Of a DNA stretch of 64,000 nt, positions 32,513-41,780 are shown in pieces. The translations under genes were made by a program, and so were the position numbers. This stretch comes from Anthropogastromicrobium aceti. GTDB lineage: Bacteria > Bacillota > Clostridia > Lachnospirales > Lachnospiraceae. Each line of letters starts with the position of its first letter. The stretch's first letter is position 1. The stretch lies in NCBI RefSeq assembly GCF_025567095.1, contig NZ_JAOQJH010000018.1; one strand, written 5' to 3'. Under the pieces are notes generated by a model. It was not told the origin of the DNA and did not search any database. It saw only the letters and a list, made by a program, of their open reading frames with translations.

Positions 32513-32541
32513 AAAGCGTGCGCGAATTAACGGCACGCTTT
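32513..32541 (-). terminator. Intercistronic hairpin after the binding-protein gene
   Basis: On the minus strand AAAGCGTGC pairs perfectly with GCACGCTTT. There is no strong U-run. It lies between the binding-protein stop and the MalF-type permease, a position suited to partial termination or transcript stabilisation. Confidence 0.55.
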
Positions 32542-32558
32542 ATTACTAATTACAAATG

Positions 32559-33863
32559 TTAATTGTCTGCGTTTGCTTTTTCAGCAAGAATTTCTGATCC
32601 TTCTTCAAACACCTGACTGGCGGCATCTTCAGGTGTAATTTCTCCGTAACGAACCTGTTCAGTTAGATCGTCTACTAAAGTACCAATTTCACTGGAGCCA
32701 GATGGAGATGGTGGATCCATAGGAGTTGCGACTGCATTGACATCGTCAATAAATTTGTAGACAACTTTATCATTATCAGACAGCCGCTCGTCGAAGGAAG
32801 CAAGAACATCGGAGTCAACCGGCACACCGCGCTCTCCATTTAATATTTCGTTGGCTTCAATAGAAGTCGTGATGAAATTGATAACATCGGCAACAATTTC
32901 TGGATGTTCTGTTGTCGAAGAGCCACATAAGAATTGGCTAGATTTTAAATATTGAACCTGCTGTGTGTCATCTTTCATAACAGGCCACATGGTAATGCCA
33001 AGCTCTCGGCCAGAGGTAGAACTGATAGTTCCATATTGATTTGAGTTGGAGAATGAATTCCAACAGGTCTGATCAATGATTGGCATAGTTTCTGTGACTG
33101 TAGGATTTTTTTCGGTTAGAATTTCCGGAGATACGTGCCAGTTAGATTTGCTTGCGTCTGCAATCATCTGGAAATATGTAAGAAATACACTGTCATCGTC
33201 TACACCGAACGCAGTTCCATCTTCGGAAAATTCTGAGGTACCGATTCCACGGAATAACATGCCCAGAACCATTGAATCAATATAGGTTTGAACACCAGTT
33301 TTGTCATAAATAGTTTGGGATATATCGAAAAATTCATCCCATGTCATTTGCTCAGGAATAGTAACACCTGCAGCTTCCACAGTTTCTTTATCATAAAAGA
33401 GTGCTGGAGAGTTTAGACCAATGCACATTGCGTAAAGATCGTCGTCAAATGAACCACTGGCAAGAACTGCTTCAGATACCCGGCTAACATCCAATACATT
33501 GGATTCTACAAATGGTTGAAGATTCAGCATCAAATTTTGATCATAATAAGAACGGATTTGACCATAATCCTGCTGGTAAATATCTGGTAGAGATCCTGTT
33601 GCAGCTTGCGTTGACAGCTTATCGAAATATCCGTCCCAACTAGATGGTTCAGTCTCAAATGTAACATTTGGATGCTGCTCGGTGTAAAGATCGAGTGCCT
33701 TTACTGTTAGGTCATTTCGTGTTTGATTGCCCCACCAAGCGACACGGATTGTTACTTTTTCATCGTCTGTTTTGTTGTCGGAAGCAAATACAGGGAGTGT
33801 GGCGCAACTTACCAAGCTGGCAGTGAGTGAAAGAGTTACAAGTGATTTTGCACGTACAGTCAT
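32559..33863 (-). CDS. Sugar ABC transporter substrate-binding protein
   Basis: 434 residues, family 1 extracellular binding protein. The N-terminal export signal contains a possible lipobox LVSC at 17-20; cleavage after VFA by the ordinary signal peptidase is an alternative. IRVAWWGNQTRNDLTVKALDLYTEQHP and LPDIYQQDYGQIRSYYDQNLMLNL are typical of sugar binders. AAAGGAGG precedes the ATG. It is first in its operon and is read from a promoter at 33896-33924 with adjacent AAACCGAC repeats, divergent from the YesM-type kinase. The ligand is unknown. Confidence 0.9.
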   Translation of the reverse strand: MTVRAKSLVTLSLTASLVSCATLPVFASDNKTDDEKVTIRVAWWGNQTRNDLTVKALDLYTEQHPNVTFETEPSSWDGYFDKLSTQAATGSLPDIYQQDYGQIRSYYDQNLMLNLQPFVESNVLDVSRVSEAVLASGSFDDDLYAMCIGLNSPALFYDKETVEAAGVTIPEQMTWDEFFDISQTIYDKTGVQTYIDSMVLGMLFRGIGTSEFSEDGTAFGVDDDSVFLTYFQMIADASKSNWHVSPEILTEKNPTVTETMPIIDQTCWNSFSNSNQYGTISSTSGRELGITMWPVMKDDTQQVQYLKSSQFLCGSSTTEHPEIVADVINFITTSIEANEILNGERGVPVDSDVLASFDERLSDNDKVVYKFIDDVNAVATPMDPPSPSGSSEIGTLVDDLTEQVRYGEITPEDAASQVFEEGSEILAEKANADN

Positions 33864-33895
33864 AAAAGATGACCTCCTTTTTCTTTGATGAATCC

Positions 33896-33924
33896 ATTAT
33901 AGAAAGAAAAAGATAGTATGTAAA
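33896..33924 (-). promoter_or_regulatory. Promoter of the sugar importer operon
   Basis: On the minus strand TTTACA (33924-33919) and TATAAT (33901-33896) are 17 bases apart. It lies just downstream, in reading direction, of two AAACCGAC repeats. Confidence 0.75.
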
Positions 33925-33930
33925 TGCGGT

Positions 33931-33959
33931 AAACCGACTTGGTGTATTCAAAAACCGAC
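33931..33959. promoter_or_regulatory. Direct-repeat operator, likely YesN/AraC-type regulator site
   Basis: AAACCGAC occurs at 33931-33938 and 33952-33959, a 21-bp period (two helical turns). The pair sits 7 bp upstream of the importer's -35, the classical activator position for AraC-family proteins that bind as two half sites. The AraC-type regulator gene at 35892 is the obvious candidate (inference). Confidence 0.65.
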
Positions 33960-33975
33960 ATAAATCTTGCAGCGC

Positions 33976-34004
33976 TTGCGATTTAAAAAAATGGACTATA
34001 TAAT
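33976..34004 (+). promoter_or_regulatory. Promoter of the YesM-type kinase gene
   Basis: TTGCGA (33976-33981) and TATAAT (33999-34004) are 17 bases apart, 32 bases before the ATG. Confidence 0.65.
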
Positions 34005-34035
34005 AAGATAAACAAGAAAATAAAGGAGTAATGTA

Positions 34036-35796
34036 ATGAAAGGAATTTTGCCAGAAGTGCGTGTTAGCAGGATGGGAATTCGAAAAAAAATGTTGTTAAT
34101 GTATGTCGCTGTTATATTTACGATGACAGTTGTGACAGCTGGTATTTTTATGTGGATGAATAAACGCTATGCAGAAATGTTATATAAGGAAACAACTGAT
34201 TCATTGTTTCTGATTTCTAACGAGATGAAGCTGTATCTTGATGGTATTGAAGCAGATTCTTATTACATGGTAGCAGATGCGTCATTGCAGTCAAATTTGT
34301 CTGCTTATCAGAGTGCAGCGGATGGCTGGCAGAAACGTAAGCTGCGTAACCAGATCGAAAGTAGCGTATATAATTATGCAGTTGGGAATAAATATATAAG
34401 ATCAGTTACTTTGATAACACCGGAATTTTCAGTGTGTAGAGGAAGTTCTTCCGTACAAGAGTCAGAAGCATATTTGGAACAGTTAAAGCAGCAGGCAAAT
34501 GAGGAAAACGGGAAAGCATTCTGGGCGGTTAGCCAAGAAGATCCGTCAACAATTCTTATGGTTAGGTCGTATCGTGAAATTCACAATTTGAGTCTGAAAA
34601 CATTGGGATACCAGATTTTTCGAGTTGATATGAAGCGTATCGCAAATCAGTTGATGGAAAATTATAGTTACTTGACAAGCGAGATTCCGTTGATTATTTT
34701 GGATCAGAAAACATCTACAATATTGTATCCTGATCCAACGCAAATACAAGAGAATACAATAACAATGATTCAGCAGCTTCCTGAGGATGGATACAAAATT
34801 ATTCGAGATGGGAAGAAAAATTTGTTTTCTGTTGTACACATGGTTGAGAAGCCACGATGGAGATATTATTTGTTTATTCCATATAATTCGATTTTTAGTT
34901 CAATCCAAAACTGTATTCTGACTGTATTTTTTAGTTTGCTTGTGATAACTGTGGCCATGCTTGTTGCAGCGGGATGGTTTTCGGCTGGAATGTGTAAGCA
35001 TTTTTCGATACTTCAGATGAAGATGAAGCGAGTAAGCAGTGGTAATTTGGAACCGATGGCAACTGATTGTAATTATCAAGATAGAGGCGATGAAATTGGA
35101 TTCTTGAATTGTTGCTTTGATCAAATGCTATTGGATCTGAGAAGATTGACAGAAGAAAATGAAAAAAAACAGCAACTGTTAAGAGAAGCACAGATCAGGT
35201 CTCTTGAACAGCAGATGAATCCACATTTTCTGTATAATACATTAGACTTAGTATACTGGAAGGCAAAGATAAATGGAGAAAAGGAAATTTGCACAATTAC
35301 AGAGTCATTGGCAAAGCTCCTGCAGTCTTCATTGAGCTGTCATAAAGATGTTAATTCTTTGAAGCAGGAATTGGAATTGTGCCAGTATTATATGAAAATT
35401 CAGAAAATGCGATTTTGCGAGAAATTGATTTATCAGGAAAGGTTAGATCCGACATTGTTAAATGCACAGGTTCCATATCTTTGTATTCAACCGCTGTTAG
35501 AAAATGCAGTTAAATATGGGGTGGAACAGGCGCTTGATTTTTGCACAGTAATATTGAGTGCAAAAATAGAAAATGGAATATTGATTATTTCAGTTGAAAA
35601 TGATGGAAGTGAAGCACCAGAGGATCTGATGAAGATGCTTTATCAAGGAGAAAAGAAACCTCAGGGGCATGGAATAGGATTGATTAACATTGATAAGAGA
35701 ACAAAACTTTTGTTTGGATCAGAGTATGGGATTTCAGTTGAGAGTAGTCCAGACTTGGTGAGAGTTCTTCTTAAACTTCCATTTCGACAGAAATAA
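34036..35796 (+). CDS. YesM-type sensor histidine kinase
   Basis: 586 residues. A membrane helix (about 18-38), a large extracytoplasmic sensor region (about 40-285), a second helix (about 290-315), a HAMP region, and the His-kinase motif EQQMNPHFLYNTLDLVYW with His397. The ATP-binding domain includes PLLENAVKYG and GHGIGLINI. Kinases of this LytS/YesM group sense sugars or the binding protein and phosphorylate AraC-type regulators. AAGGAG precedes the ATG. It pairs with the regulator starting 95 bases downstream and is divergent from the importer. Confidence 0.92.
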   Translation: MKGILPEVRVSRMGIRKKMLLMYVAVIFTMTVVTAGIFMWMNKRYAEMLYKETTDSLFLISNEMKLYLDGIEADSYYMVADASLQSNLSAYQSAADGWQKRKLRNQIESSVYNYAVGNKYIRSVTLITPEFSVCRGSSSVQESEAYLEQLKQQANEENGKAFWAVSQEDPSTILMVRSYREIHNLSLKTLGYQIFRVDMKRIANQLMENYSYLTSEIPLIILDQKTSTILYPDPTQIQENTITMIQQLPEDGYKIIRDGKKNLFSVVHMVEKPRWRYYLFIPYNSIFSSIQNCILTVFFSLLVITVAMLVAAGWFSAGMCKHFSILQMKMKRVSSGNLEPMATDCNYQDRGDEIGFLNCCFDQMLLDLRRLTEENEKKQQLLREAQIRSLEQQMNPHFLYNTLDLVYWKAKINGEKEICTITESLAKLLQSSLSCHKDVNSLKQELELCQYYMKIQKMRFCEKLIYQERLDPTLLNAQVPYLCIQPLLENAVKYGVEQALDFCTVILSAKIENGILIISVENDGSEAPEDLMKMLYQGEKKPQGHGIGLINIDKRTKLLFGSEYGISVESSPDLVRVLLKLPFRQK

Positions 35797-35891
35797 GAAA
35801 AAGGCGCATTGAACAAGCCAGAATGGAATTTTAATTTGGGGTAAACTACAGACAGTTGATAACTGTTCTTTTGCCTGAAGGAGGAAAAACA

Positions 35892-37397
35892 ATGCTGAAA
35901 ATAGTAGTAGCTGATGATGAAGCGTTTGTATTGCAGTCAATTTGTACATCAATTAATTGGAAAGAGATAGGACTTAAATTAGTGGGTTCATGCAAGGATG
36001 GTATGGAAGCTTGGCATGCTATTTTGGATGAAAATCCAGATTTAGTTATGACAGATATTCGTATGCCAGGATTGTCTGGTTTAGAGTTGATTGAGAAGAC
36101 AAAAGAGATTAGTCCACAGACAGTTTTTATTATTTTGTCTGGTTATCAGGAATTTGAATATGCGAGAACAGCAATGCAGTATGGTGTCCGCCATTATCTG
36201 ATTAAGCCATGTAGTTGTGAAAAAATGGAAGAAGTGCTAAGAGAGGCAATTCAGGAACAGAAACATCAGAGGCAGTTAGAAGCAGCATTAGATAAAAATC
36301 GTATTTTAGGTAGCAAAATGTGCGTGCTTGCTATGAAAGAGGGACTGTTGGAGATGATTGGACGGGAAGATCGTGGTATGAAAAAAGACCAAAGTGAAAA
36401 CTGGATTACGATATCTGGACAGTTAGGAGAGGATGTACAGATTTTGTATGTTTATTATCTGGAAGAGGTGTGGATTCGTCATTTCGTTAGGAAATTGCCA
36501 CAGAATGTTATACAAAAGGCAGGACAATTGATGCTGTACGTGAAAAACACATTGATTTTTCTAAATAGTGGCAAGGAACGACTGACGAAAAGTGATATTT
36601 CGGCAATTGAAGAAATTGTCTGTGATGGACAAAGTGTTACAACGCTTTGCGAGACACATCTGTTTCCAAATTTTCAGGAAGCAGCGAGAGAACTTGTGCC
36701 GAAGATTAGACGTTACAGTAGTCTTTATCTGGTGGAATTGGACGGAACTTGTATTCAACTTAAGCATTATGCCGGTGTATTTGCGGAGCCTAAGGAATTG
36801 TTGACTCGCTGTATTGAGCATCCACAAGAAGGGTTGGAAGAACTGCGAGAGAATATTAGGAAACTTGAAAATACTGATTTGGTAAAAGCGTTTGCATTTC
36901 GTATATTGACGTATATGCAGGAAAAATATGAACAAGAATCGCCAGATGGATTTCCAGCATTCTGGGAAAAACTTGCACGTATGCAGGATGAAGAGGAAAT
37001 AGGTGTGTTTTTGACGGATTGTATTTCTAATTTATATTTAAAGCAGGCAAGCCGGACGGTTTATCGAAATTTTATCTTAAAAACTAAAAGCTATGCCAGA
37101 GAACATATGAGTGACGGAAATCTTTCTTTGAAATGGATTGCGGAAAACTATTTGTATATGAATACGGATTATGTTAGTCGTGAATTTTACAGGGAAACAG
37201 GAGAAAAATTTTCTACATATTTGAATAGAATTCGCATGGAAGAGGCAAAACAACTGTTACTTTTATTGGGAGACGAAGAAAGAATTTATCAGGTTGCTGA
37301 GCAAGTGGGTTGTTCAAATGCTAGATATTTTGGACAGGCATTTAAAAAATATACCGGACAGACGCCGACAGCGTATATTCGGCAGTATAAGAATTAA
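35892..37397 (+). CDS. YesN-type response regulator with AraC DNA-binding domain
   Basis: 501 residues. The receiver domain (1-120) has Asp55 in LVMTDIRMPG and Lys in YLIKPC. A long middle region (about 140-390) is not recognised. The C-terminal double helix-turn-helix of the AraC family (about 400-500) includes SLKWIAENYLYMNTDYVSREF and RIYQVAEQVGCSNARYFGQAFK. AAGGAGG is at 8-base spacing from this ATG; an upstream ATG at 35856 lacks a site. It probably activates the importer through the repeats at 33931-33959. Confidence 0.92.
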   Translation: MLKIVVADDEAFVLQSICTSINWKEIGLKLVGSCKDGMEAWHAILDENPDLVMTDIRMPGLSGLELIEKTKEISPQTVFIILSGYQEFEYARTAMQYGVRHYLIKPCSCEKMEEVLREAIQEQKHQRQLEAALDKNRILGSKMCVLAMKEGLLEMIGREDRGMKKDQSENWITISGQLGEDVQILYVYYLEEVWIRHFVRKLPQNVIQKAGQLMLYVKNTLIFLNSGKERLTKSDISAIEEIVCDGQSVTTLCETHLFPNFQEAARELVPKIRRYSSLYLVELDGTCIQLKHYAGVFAEPKELLTRCIEHPQEGLEELRENIRKLENTDLVKAFAFRILTYMQEKYEQESPDGFPAFWEKLARMQDEEEIGVFLTDCISNLYLKQASRTVYRNFILKTKSYAREHMSDGNLSLKWIAENYLYMNTDYVSREFYRETGEKFSTYLNRIRMEEAKQLLLLLGDEERIYQVAEQVGCSNARYFGQAFKKYTGQTPTAYIRQYKN

Positions 37398-37413
37398 ATA
37401 GGAGGAGACAACA

Positions 37414-39810
37414 ATGGATTCAATGAGAAGTTTGCAGACAAAAAATGGAATGGTCATTAATTTGGATGAACGTCATTATTATGTTAGTCGTTCACTTGAA
37501 GAAAAAAATGAAGGACCATACTGCTTTAGGAGCATTAAGGAGGCAGCTGAGGCAATTCCAGACGGAAACAGAGAAAAACCATCAGTTTTGTATTTAGAAC
37601 AGGATGTGTACTGGACAAATGGAACACCAGATAGAGTTGGTCTGGTTATTCAGAAGGAATGGTTAACGCTTTGTGGACTAGGAAAAAAGCCAGAAGATAC
37701 GGTAATTGCAGACAATCGCGGACACATGGTTAATGCCTATCCGGCAGATAATAGTGCAAGTTCGCCTGCACAAACAATGATTGTAAATGGAAATGGATTT
37801 CGGGCAGAAAATCTGACAATTGGAAATTATTTAAATATTGATTTAGAATATCCGCTTGATCCAGCTCAAAACAGAAAGAGATATTCGGATATTATAACAC
37901 AAGCATATGCAATTGGCAGTCAGGGAAAATATGATTGTTGGTCGTTTGAAAATTGTCGGATTCTTGGAATGCTAGACACGTTGTCATTTCATCATAATCG
38001 TGTTTATTTTCATAATAGTTTAATTCGCGGAACCAAGGATTTTATTGGTGGCGGAGATTATGCTGTTTATGAGGAATGCCAGATAGAGATTTTTGATACC
38101 TGTCCAATGTATATGGCAAGAGAAGCAGCTACAGTGTATCGAAATTGTAAATTTACTGTGCAGCTGGAAGATTTCGATACGCTGTATTTAACAAAATTTG
38201 GAGGACAGTTGGTACTAGATAACTGTAGTTTTTGTGGAAATTGTAAAATAATAGAATGGGAACTAGAGACGAAGAAAGACGCGAGATGCTATTGGAGAAA
38301 TGTAACGTTGAATGGACATCCCGTAGCAATTAGTCAAGCTTCGCCATGGAATAGTATAGAGCTGACAAAGAAAATAGAAGGTGCATTTTCTAACAGTAAT
38401 ATGCTAGGAGGCAATGACGGTTGGAATCCTACAAAAACAGCAGGAGTATATAAGACAACAAGTCCAGTTCGCGTATTGGTTAATGGGGCAGATAGCGTCA
38501 GATATGGAGAGACAACAGAATTGACAATTGAGACATGGCCTAAATATTTTGAAATGCAAGATATGTCAAATTTATATGCAGAAGTGGATATAGAAGAACC
38601 GACTGAGCAAATTCATGAGCATTTACTGCCCAAAATATATTCAGTACCAGAGAATAGCTGTGGATTTAATGGACTACATATTGCTGTTACTGGACAGCAA
38701 GAAGAAGCCATTGCAGCGAAAATTAGTGTGACAGTATCAGTAAATGGAATTATAGGGGTACATACCATGCAGACGATGCCAAAGCCACAGAAAGCACCAG
38801 AGTGGATAAAGTTTCCTAAACTTGTTATTGAGGAAAATGTTTTAAAATTAGAATATCAGTTGAGTTTGATACAGGAACAAGATTGTTCTGACATTATATG
38901 GAAACGTGAACGCGATGGACGGATTTTGGCAGTCAGTAACGGAAAACCGTGCAGACAGTATCGACTGCGTGAGGCAGATATTGGTTCGGCAATTGTAGTA
39001 GAGATTATTCCAAAAAGTCGCTACAGTATTTCAGGAGAATGTTATATTGAAAAGAGTCAACTGATTACAGAAGATATGGTGGATATAAAGAAAATACAGA
39101 TTTTGGATTTTCAGTCTTTTCCAACGATACCGCAGAGCGCAAAAATTGGTGATTTCTTTATCGACACATATCGTCCATTGTATCATGGAGATGAAGTAGC
39201 ACATGTTGCAGATTGGATACCTGGAAAACCAGAACAGGCATGGACATATGGTCGTGGTCGCGATGGTGCAAAAAGATGTTGGGGCTTGACAGCAACTGCT
39301 CGCGGAGCGTCTTTACAATATCGAAAAGGTGAATGGAATGGAGGAATGAAGGTAACTGCTGTATTTTGTCCGGATAAAGATACAGGAGAGGGATTTGGAA
39401 GTGCAAATGGCCAATTTGTTGAATTGTTTTTGAAATACGATGCTAAGAGTCGCACTGGTTATGGATTGAGGATTGAACGTCTGCCACAGCAGGCTAATGG
39501 ATGTGCATTTTCTTTGCGTCATTATGAAAATGGAAAAAATCATTGTCTAACGACGCAGTTGATTACAAGTGCATATATGCCATCTTGTACTGTTACTTTA
39601 GAAGCTACCAACGGAAGACTGATCGCATATGCGAAGACAGACTGGATGCCTCAGCCAAAGCATGCAAAGGAATGTGGCTGTCCGCATGAAGTAACATTGG
39701 CATGTGCATATCTGGAAAATGGTTATGGTGATGTGGAAATTCATCATACCGGGACTGTGCCGATTGGAAACAGAACAACGGTTGCATCTTTAGAAATTGA
39801 GTATGTTTGA
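37414..39810 (+). CDS. Pectinesterase-like (CE8) protein with C-terminal sandwich domain
   Basis: 798 residues, no signal peptide. The N-terminal right-handed beta-helix (about 20-320) carries family CE8 marks: Asp188 in GMLDTLSFHHN, Asp209 in GTKDFIGGGDYAVYEECQ (compare GxVDFIFG), and an Arg in YMAREAATVYRNC. These correspond to the two catalytic Asp and the Arg of pectin methylesterases. The middle (about 330-560) has Ig-like segments; the C-terminus (about 590-798) looks like a concanavalin-type sandwich. It follows the YesMN pair by 16 bases, with AGGAGG. Action on imported methylated oligogalacturonides is inferred from the missing signal peptide. Confidence 0.75.
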   Translation: MDSMRSLQTKNGMVINLDERHYYVSRSLEEKNEGPYCFRSIKEAAEAIPDGNREKPSVLYLEQDVYWTNGTPDRVGLVIQKEWLTLCGLGKKPEDTVIADNRGHMVNAYPADNSASSPAQTMIVNGNGFRAENLTIGNYLNIDLEYPLDPAQNRKRYSDIITQAYAIGSQGKYDCWSFENCRILGMLDTLSFHHNRVYFHNSLIRGTKDFIGGGDYAVYEECQIEIFDTCPMYMAREAATVYRNCKFTVQLEDFDTLYLTKFGGQLVLDNCSFCGNCKIIEWELETKKDARCYWRNVTLNGHPVAISQASPWNSIELTKKIEGAFSNSNMLGGNDGWNPTKTAGVYKTTSPVRVLVNGADSVRYGETTELTIETWPKYFEMQDMSNLYAEVDIEEPTEQIHEHLLPKIYSVPENSCGFNGLHIAVTGQQEEAIAAKISVTVSVNGIIGVHTMQTMPKPQKAPEWIKFPKLVIEENVLKLEYQLSLIQEQDCSDIIWKRERDGRILAVSNGKPCRQYRLREADIGSAIVVEIIPKSRYSISGECYIEKSQLITEDMVDIKKIQILDFQSFPTIPQSAKIGDFFIDTYRPLYHGDEVAHVADWIPGKPEQAWTYGRGRDGAKRCWGLTATARGASLQYRKGEWNGGMKVTAVFCPDKDTGEGFGSANGQFVELFLKYDAKSRTGYGLRIERLPQQANGCAFSLRHYENGKNHCLTTQLITSAYMPSCTVTLEATNGRLIAYAKTDWMPQPKHAKECGCPHEVTLACAYLENGYGDVEIHHTGTVPIGNRTTVASLEIEYV

Positions 39811-39887
39811 TGGATTATTATACAATAATCATAAATTTCTTGTTTAAGAAATAGCAGTTAATTATTTAAACAAAAAACTTCCCCTAT

Positions 39888-39925
39888 GCGCAGAATCTGT
39901 TGTATAATGGCAGTAGATTCTGCGC
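39888..39925 (+). promoter_or_regulatory. Inverted repeat enclosing a -10 box
   Basis: GCGCAGAATCT and AGATTCTGCGC form a perfect 11-bp inverted repeat with 16 bases between. That spacer contains TATAAT at 39903-39908, about 60 bases before the next ATG. It may be an operator, or a terminator of the preceding gene (only a short T-run follows). Confidence 0.5.
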
Positions 39926-39969
39926 TGTTTTGCGTATAAAAAACGGCGAAAAATGGAGGGAGACAGAAT

Positions 39970-41568
39970 ATGGGACTGACAATTCTGCTGGTGGACGATG
40001 ACCAGATTCTGACAGAAAAAACAAAAAATTCATTAAATTGGGACAGTCTTGGCATCGGTATGGTGTTTACTGCAAACAATATTCATGAGGCAAAGGGAAT
40101 TTTAAAGGTATACAAGGTAGATATTCTTCTTTGTGATGTGGATATGCCGATGGGAAGCGGTCTTGAGCTTGTGGAGTGGATACGTGAGGAAGGGATGGAG
40201 ATAAAATGCATCTTTTTGTCGAGTTATGCAAACTTTACTTATGCACAGAAGGCGCTTCGATTAGGTTCTGTTAATTATCTGCTAAAACCAATTTCCAATA
40301 AAGATCTTGAGGCGGAGTTAAATACAGTCTGTGATGAACTGTTAAAGGAGCATACAAATCTGAACAGTCAGGAGAAGAAACAACGTGAGGAAGTGTGGAA
40401 AAAAGTGCTAGTGCAGGCACTTTCTGATGGTGTTGGTACGTCAAACACCAGTAGTTTATCAGATGCTCAATATAGTGAACTCTATCCATCTGTGCAGCCA
40501 ATTACACTTGTTCTTGCAGGGCTTCTCGACAACAGCGATGAGCGTCAGAAGGTAAAGGACATTTCATTATATAATTATTGTATGCGTACAGTGTCAGAGA
40601 AATATTTGCGGGAACTTGATCTTGACGTGACTGTATCATATAAGGATGCCGAGTGGCTTCTCGTATTAAAAAATTTTGCCGATTATGATCGCCTTGAGGA
40701 GCAGCTGTCAAAAATGCAGCAAGAGTTAAATGAACAGACTGCGCATAGCTATTGCTTTTATATTACAGTAGGGCGCCCATATGCAAGCATCGCAAAGGCA
40801 ATTCGGATAATTTCTGATATGCGCGAGAATGCAATTCCGAATAAACGATTGATGATTGAGGAGCGGGCGTGGGAACTTCGAAAGATTTCCTATTCGGAGC
40901 CTTTTTGGGAGAAATGGCAGGAAATGTTTCATAAGAGTACAGCTTCAGGTGATTCATCTTACAATACAGCTTACATGGACGTTATGCAGGAAATGCTTAC
41001 CTATGTTGATCATGCTTGTGAGAGCGGAAGCTGGTACTTGTCAGATTTAAGACGCTTTGTGAAGCATGTGGGCGATTTGCTGTTAAAAGTTTTGCGTGAC
41101 AACAATGAGACATTTGAAGAACTGTTTGACTGGCAGGAGTATGAGCGAATGAGCTTTCTGGCACGCCGCTCCGAGCAGGGATGTATTGATTTTATTGAAA
41201 CTGTATGGAAAAAGCTGGATAGTCTGCATAAAACAGAAGACAAGGCGGAGGCAACCATTGCCAAATTAAAAAGATATATTGAAGAAAATTTAGGCGGTGA
41301 ATTGACGCGTTCTGTTCTGGCAGGACAGGTGTATCTGTCAGAGGATTATATAACGAGGCTTTTTATCAGGGAGACTGGACGGACACTGCCTGTATATATT
41401 GCAAGACGGCGCATGGAAAAGGCAGCAAAACTTCTAAGGGAATCTACAGATCCGATCAGTAAAATTGCGATGGAGGTTGGATATAGCAATTTTTCCTATT
41501 TTAGCAAGACATTTCGTGATTATGTGGGCAGCACACCGAATGAATATAGGGCAAAATATAGGAAATAG
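39970..41568 (+). CDS. YesN-type response regulator with AraC DNA-binding domain
   Basis: 532 residues. The receiver domain has Asp56 in LLCDVDMPMGSG, preceded by LLVDDDQ, and Lys in YLLKPIS. A middle region of about 300 residues is unassigned. The C-terminal AraC domain includes LTRSVLAGQVYLSEDYITRLF and ISKIAMEVGYSNFSYFSKTF. A GGAGGGAG site precedes the ATG. Its likely kinase partner is not adjacent: it lies after the transporter at 45444. A terminator separates it from the permease genes, so it is probably its own unit. Confidence 0.92.
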   Translation: MGLTILLVDDDQILTEKTKNSLNWDSLGIGMVFTANNIHEAKGILKVYKVDILLCDVDMPMGSGLELVEWIREEGMEIKCIFLSSYANFTYAQKALRLGSVNYLLKPISNKDLEAELNTVCDELLKEHTNLNSQEKKQREEVWKKVLVQALSDGVGTSNTSSLSDAQYSELYPSVQPITLVLAGLLDNSDERQKVKDISLYNYCMRTVSEKYLRELDLDVTVSYKDAEWLLVLKNFADYDRLEEQLSKMQQELNEQTAHSYCFYITVGRPYASIAKAIRIISDMRENAIPNKRLMIEERAWELRKISYSEPFWEKWQEMFHKSTASGDSSYNTAYMDVMQEMLTYVDHACESGSWYLSDLRRFVKHVGDLLLKVLRDNNETFEELFDWQEYERMSFLARRSEQGCIDFIETVWKKLDSLHKTEDKAEATIAKLKRYIEENLGGELTRSVLAGQVYLSEDYITRLFIRETGRTLPVYIARRRMEKAAKLLRESTDPISKIAMEVGYSNFSYFSKTFRDYVGSTPNEYRAKYRK

Positions 41569-41644
41569 ATTTGTGAGTTTTTACTTATTAACAAAAAAAC
41601 TTGTTAACAAAAAAACGATAAAATAACAAAATAACGATTTTTAT

Positions 41645-41678
41645 GAAAAAAGATATCACAAAAAGATATCTTTTTTTT
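41645..41678 (+). terminator. Rho-independent terminator after the regulator gene
   Basis: AAAAGATATC pairs with GATATCTTTT around a short A-rich loop and runs into eight T. Confidence 0.8.
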
Positions 41679-41780
41679 GTTATTTCCTATCAGAAATTTT
41701 GTAGCAGAAAAAATATAAAAAATGTACTATAAAACCATAAAGAAAAAAGAAATAATTAGTAAAAAAGGAAGGAGAAAAAC

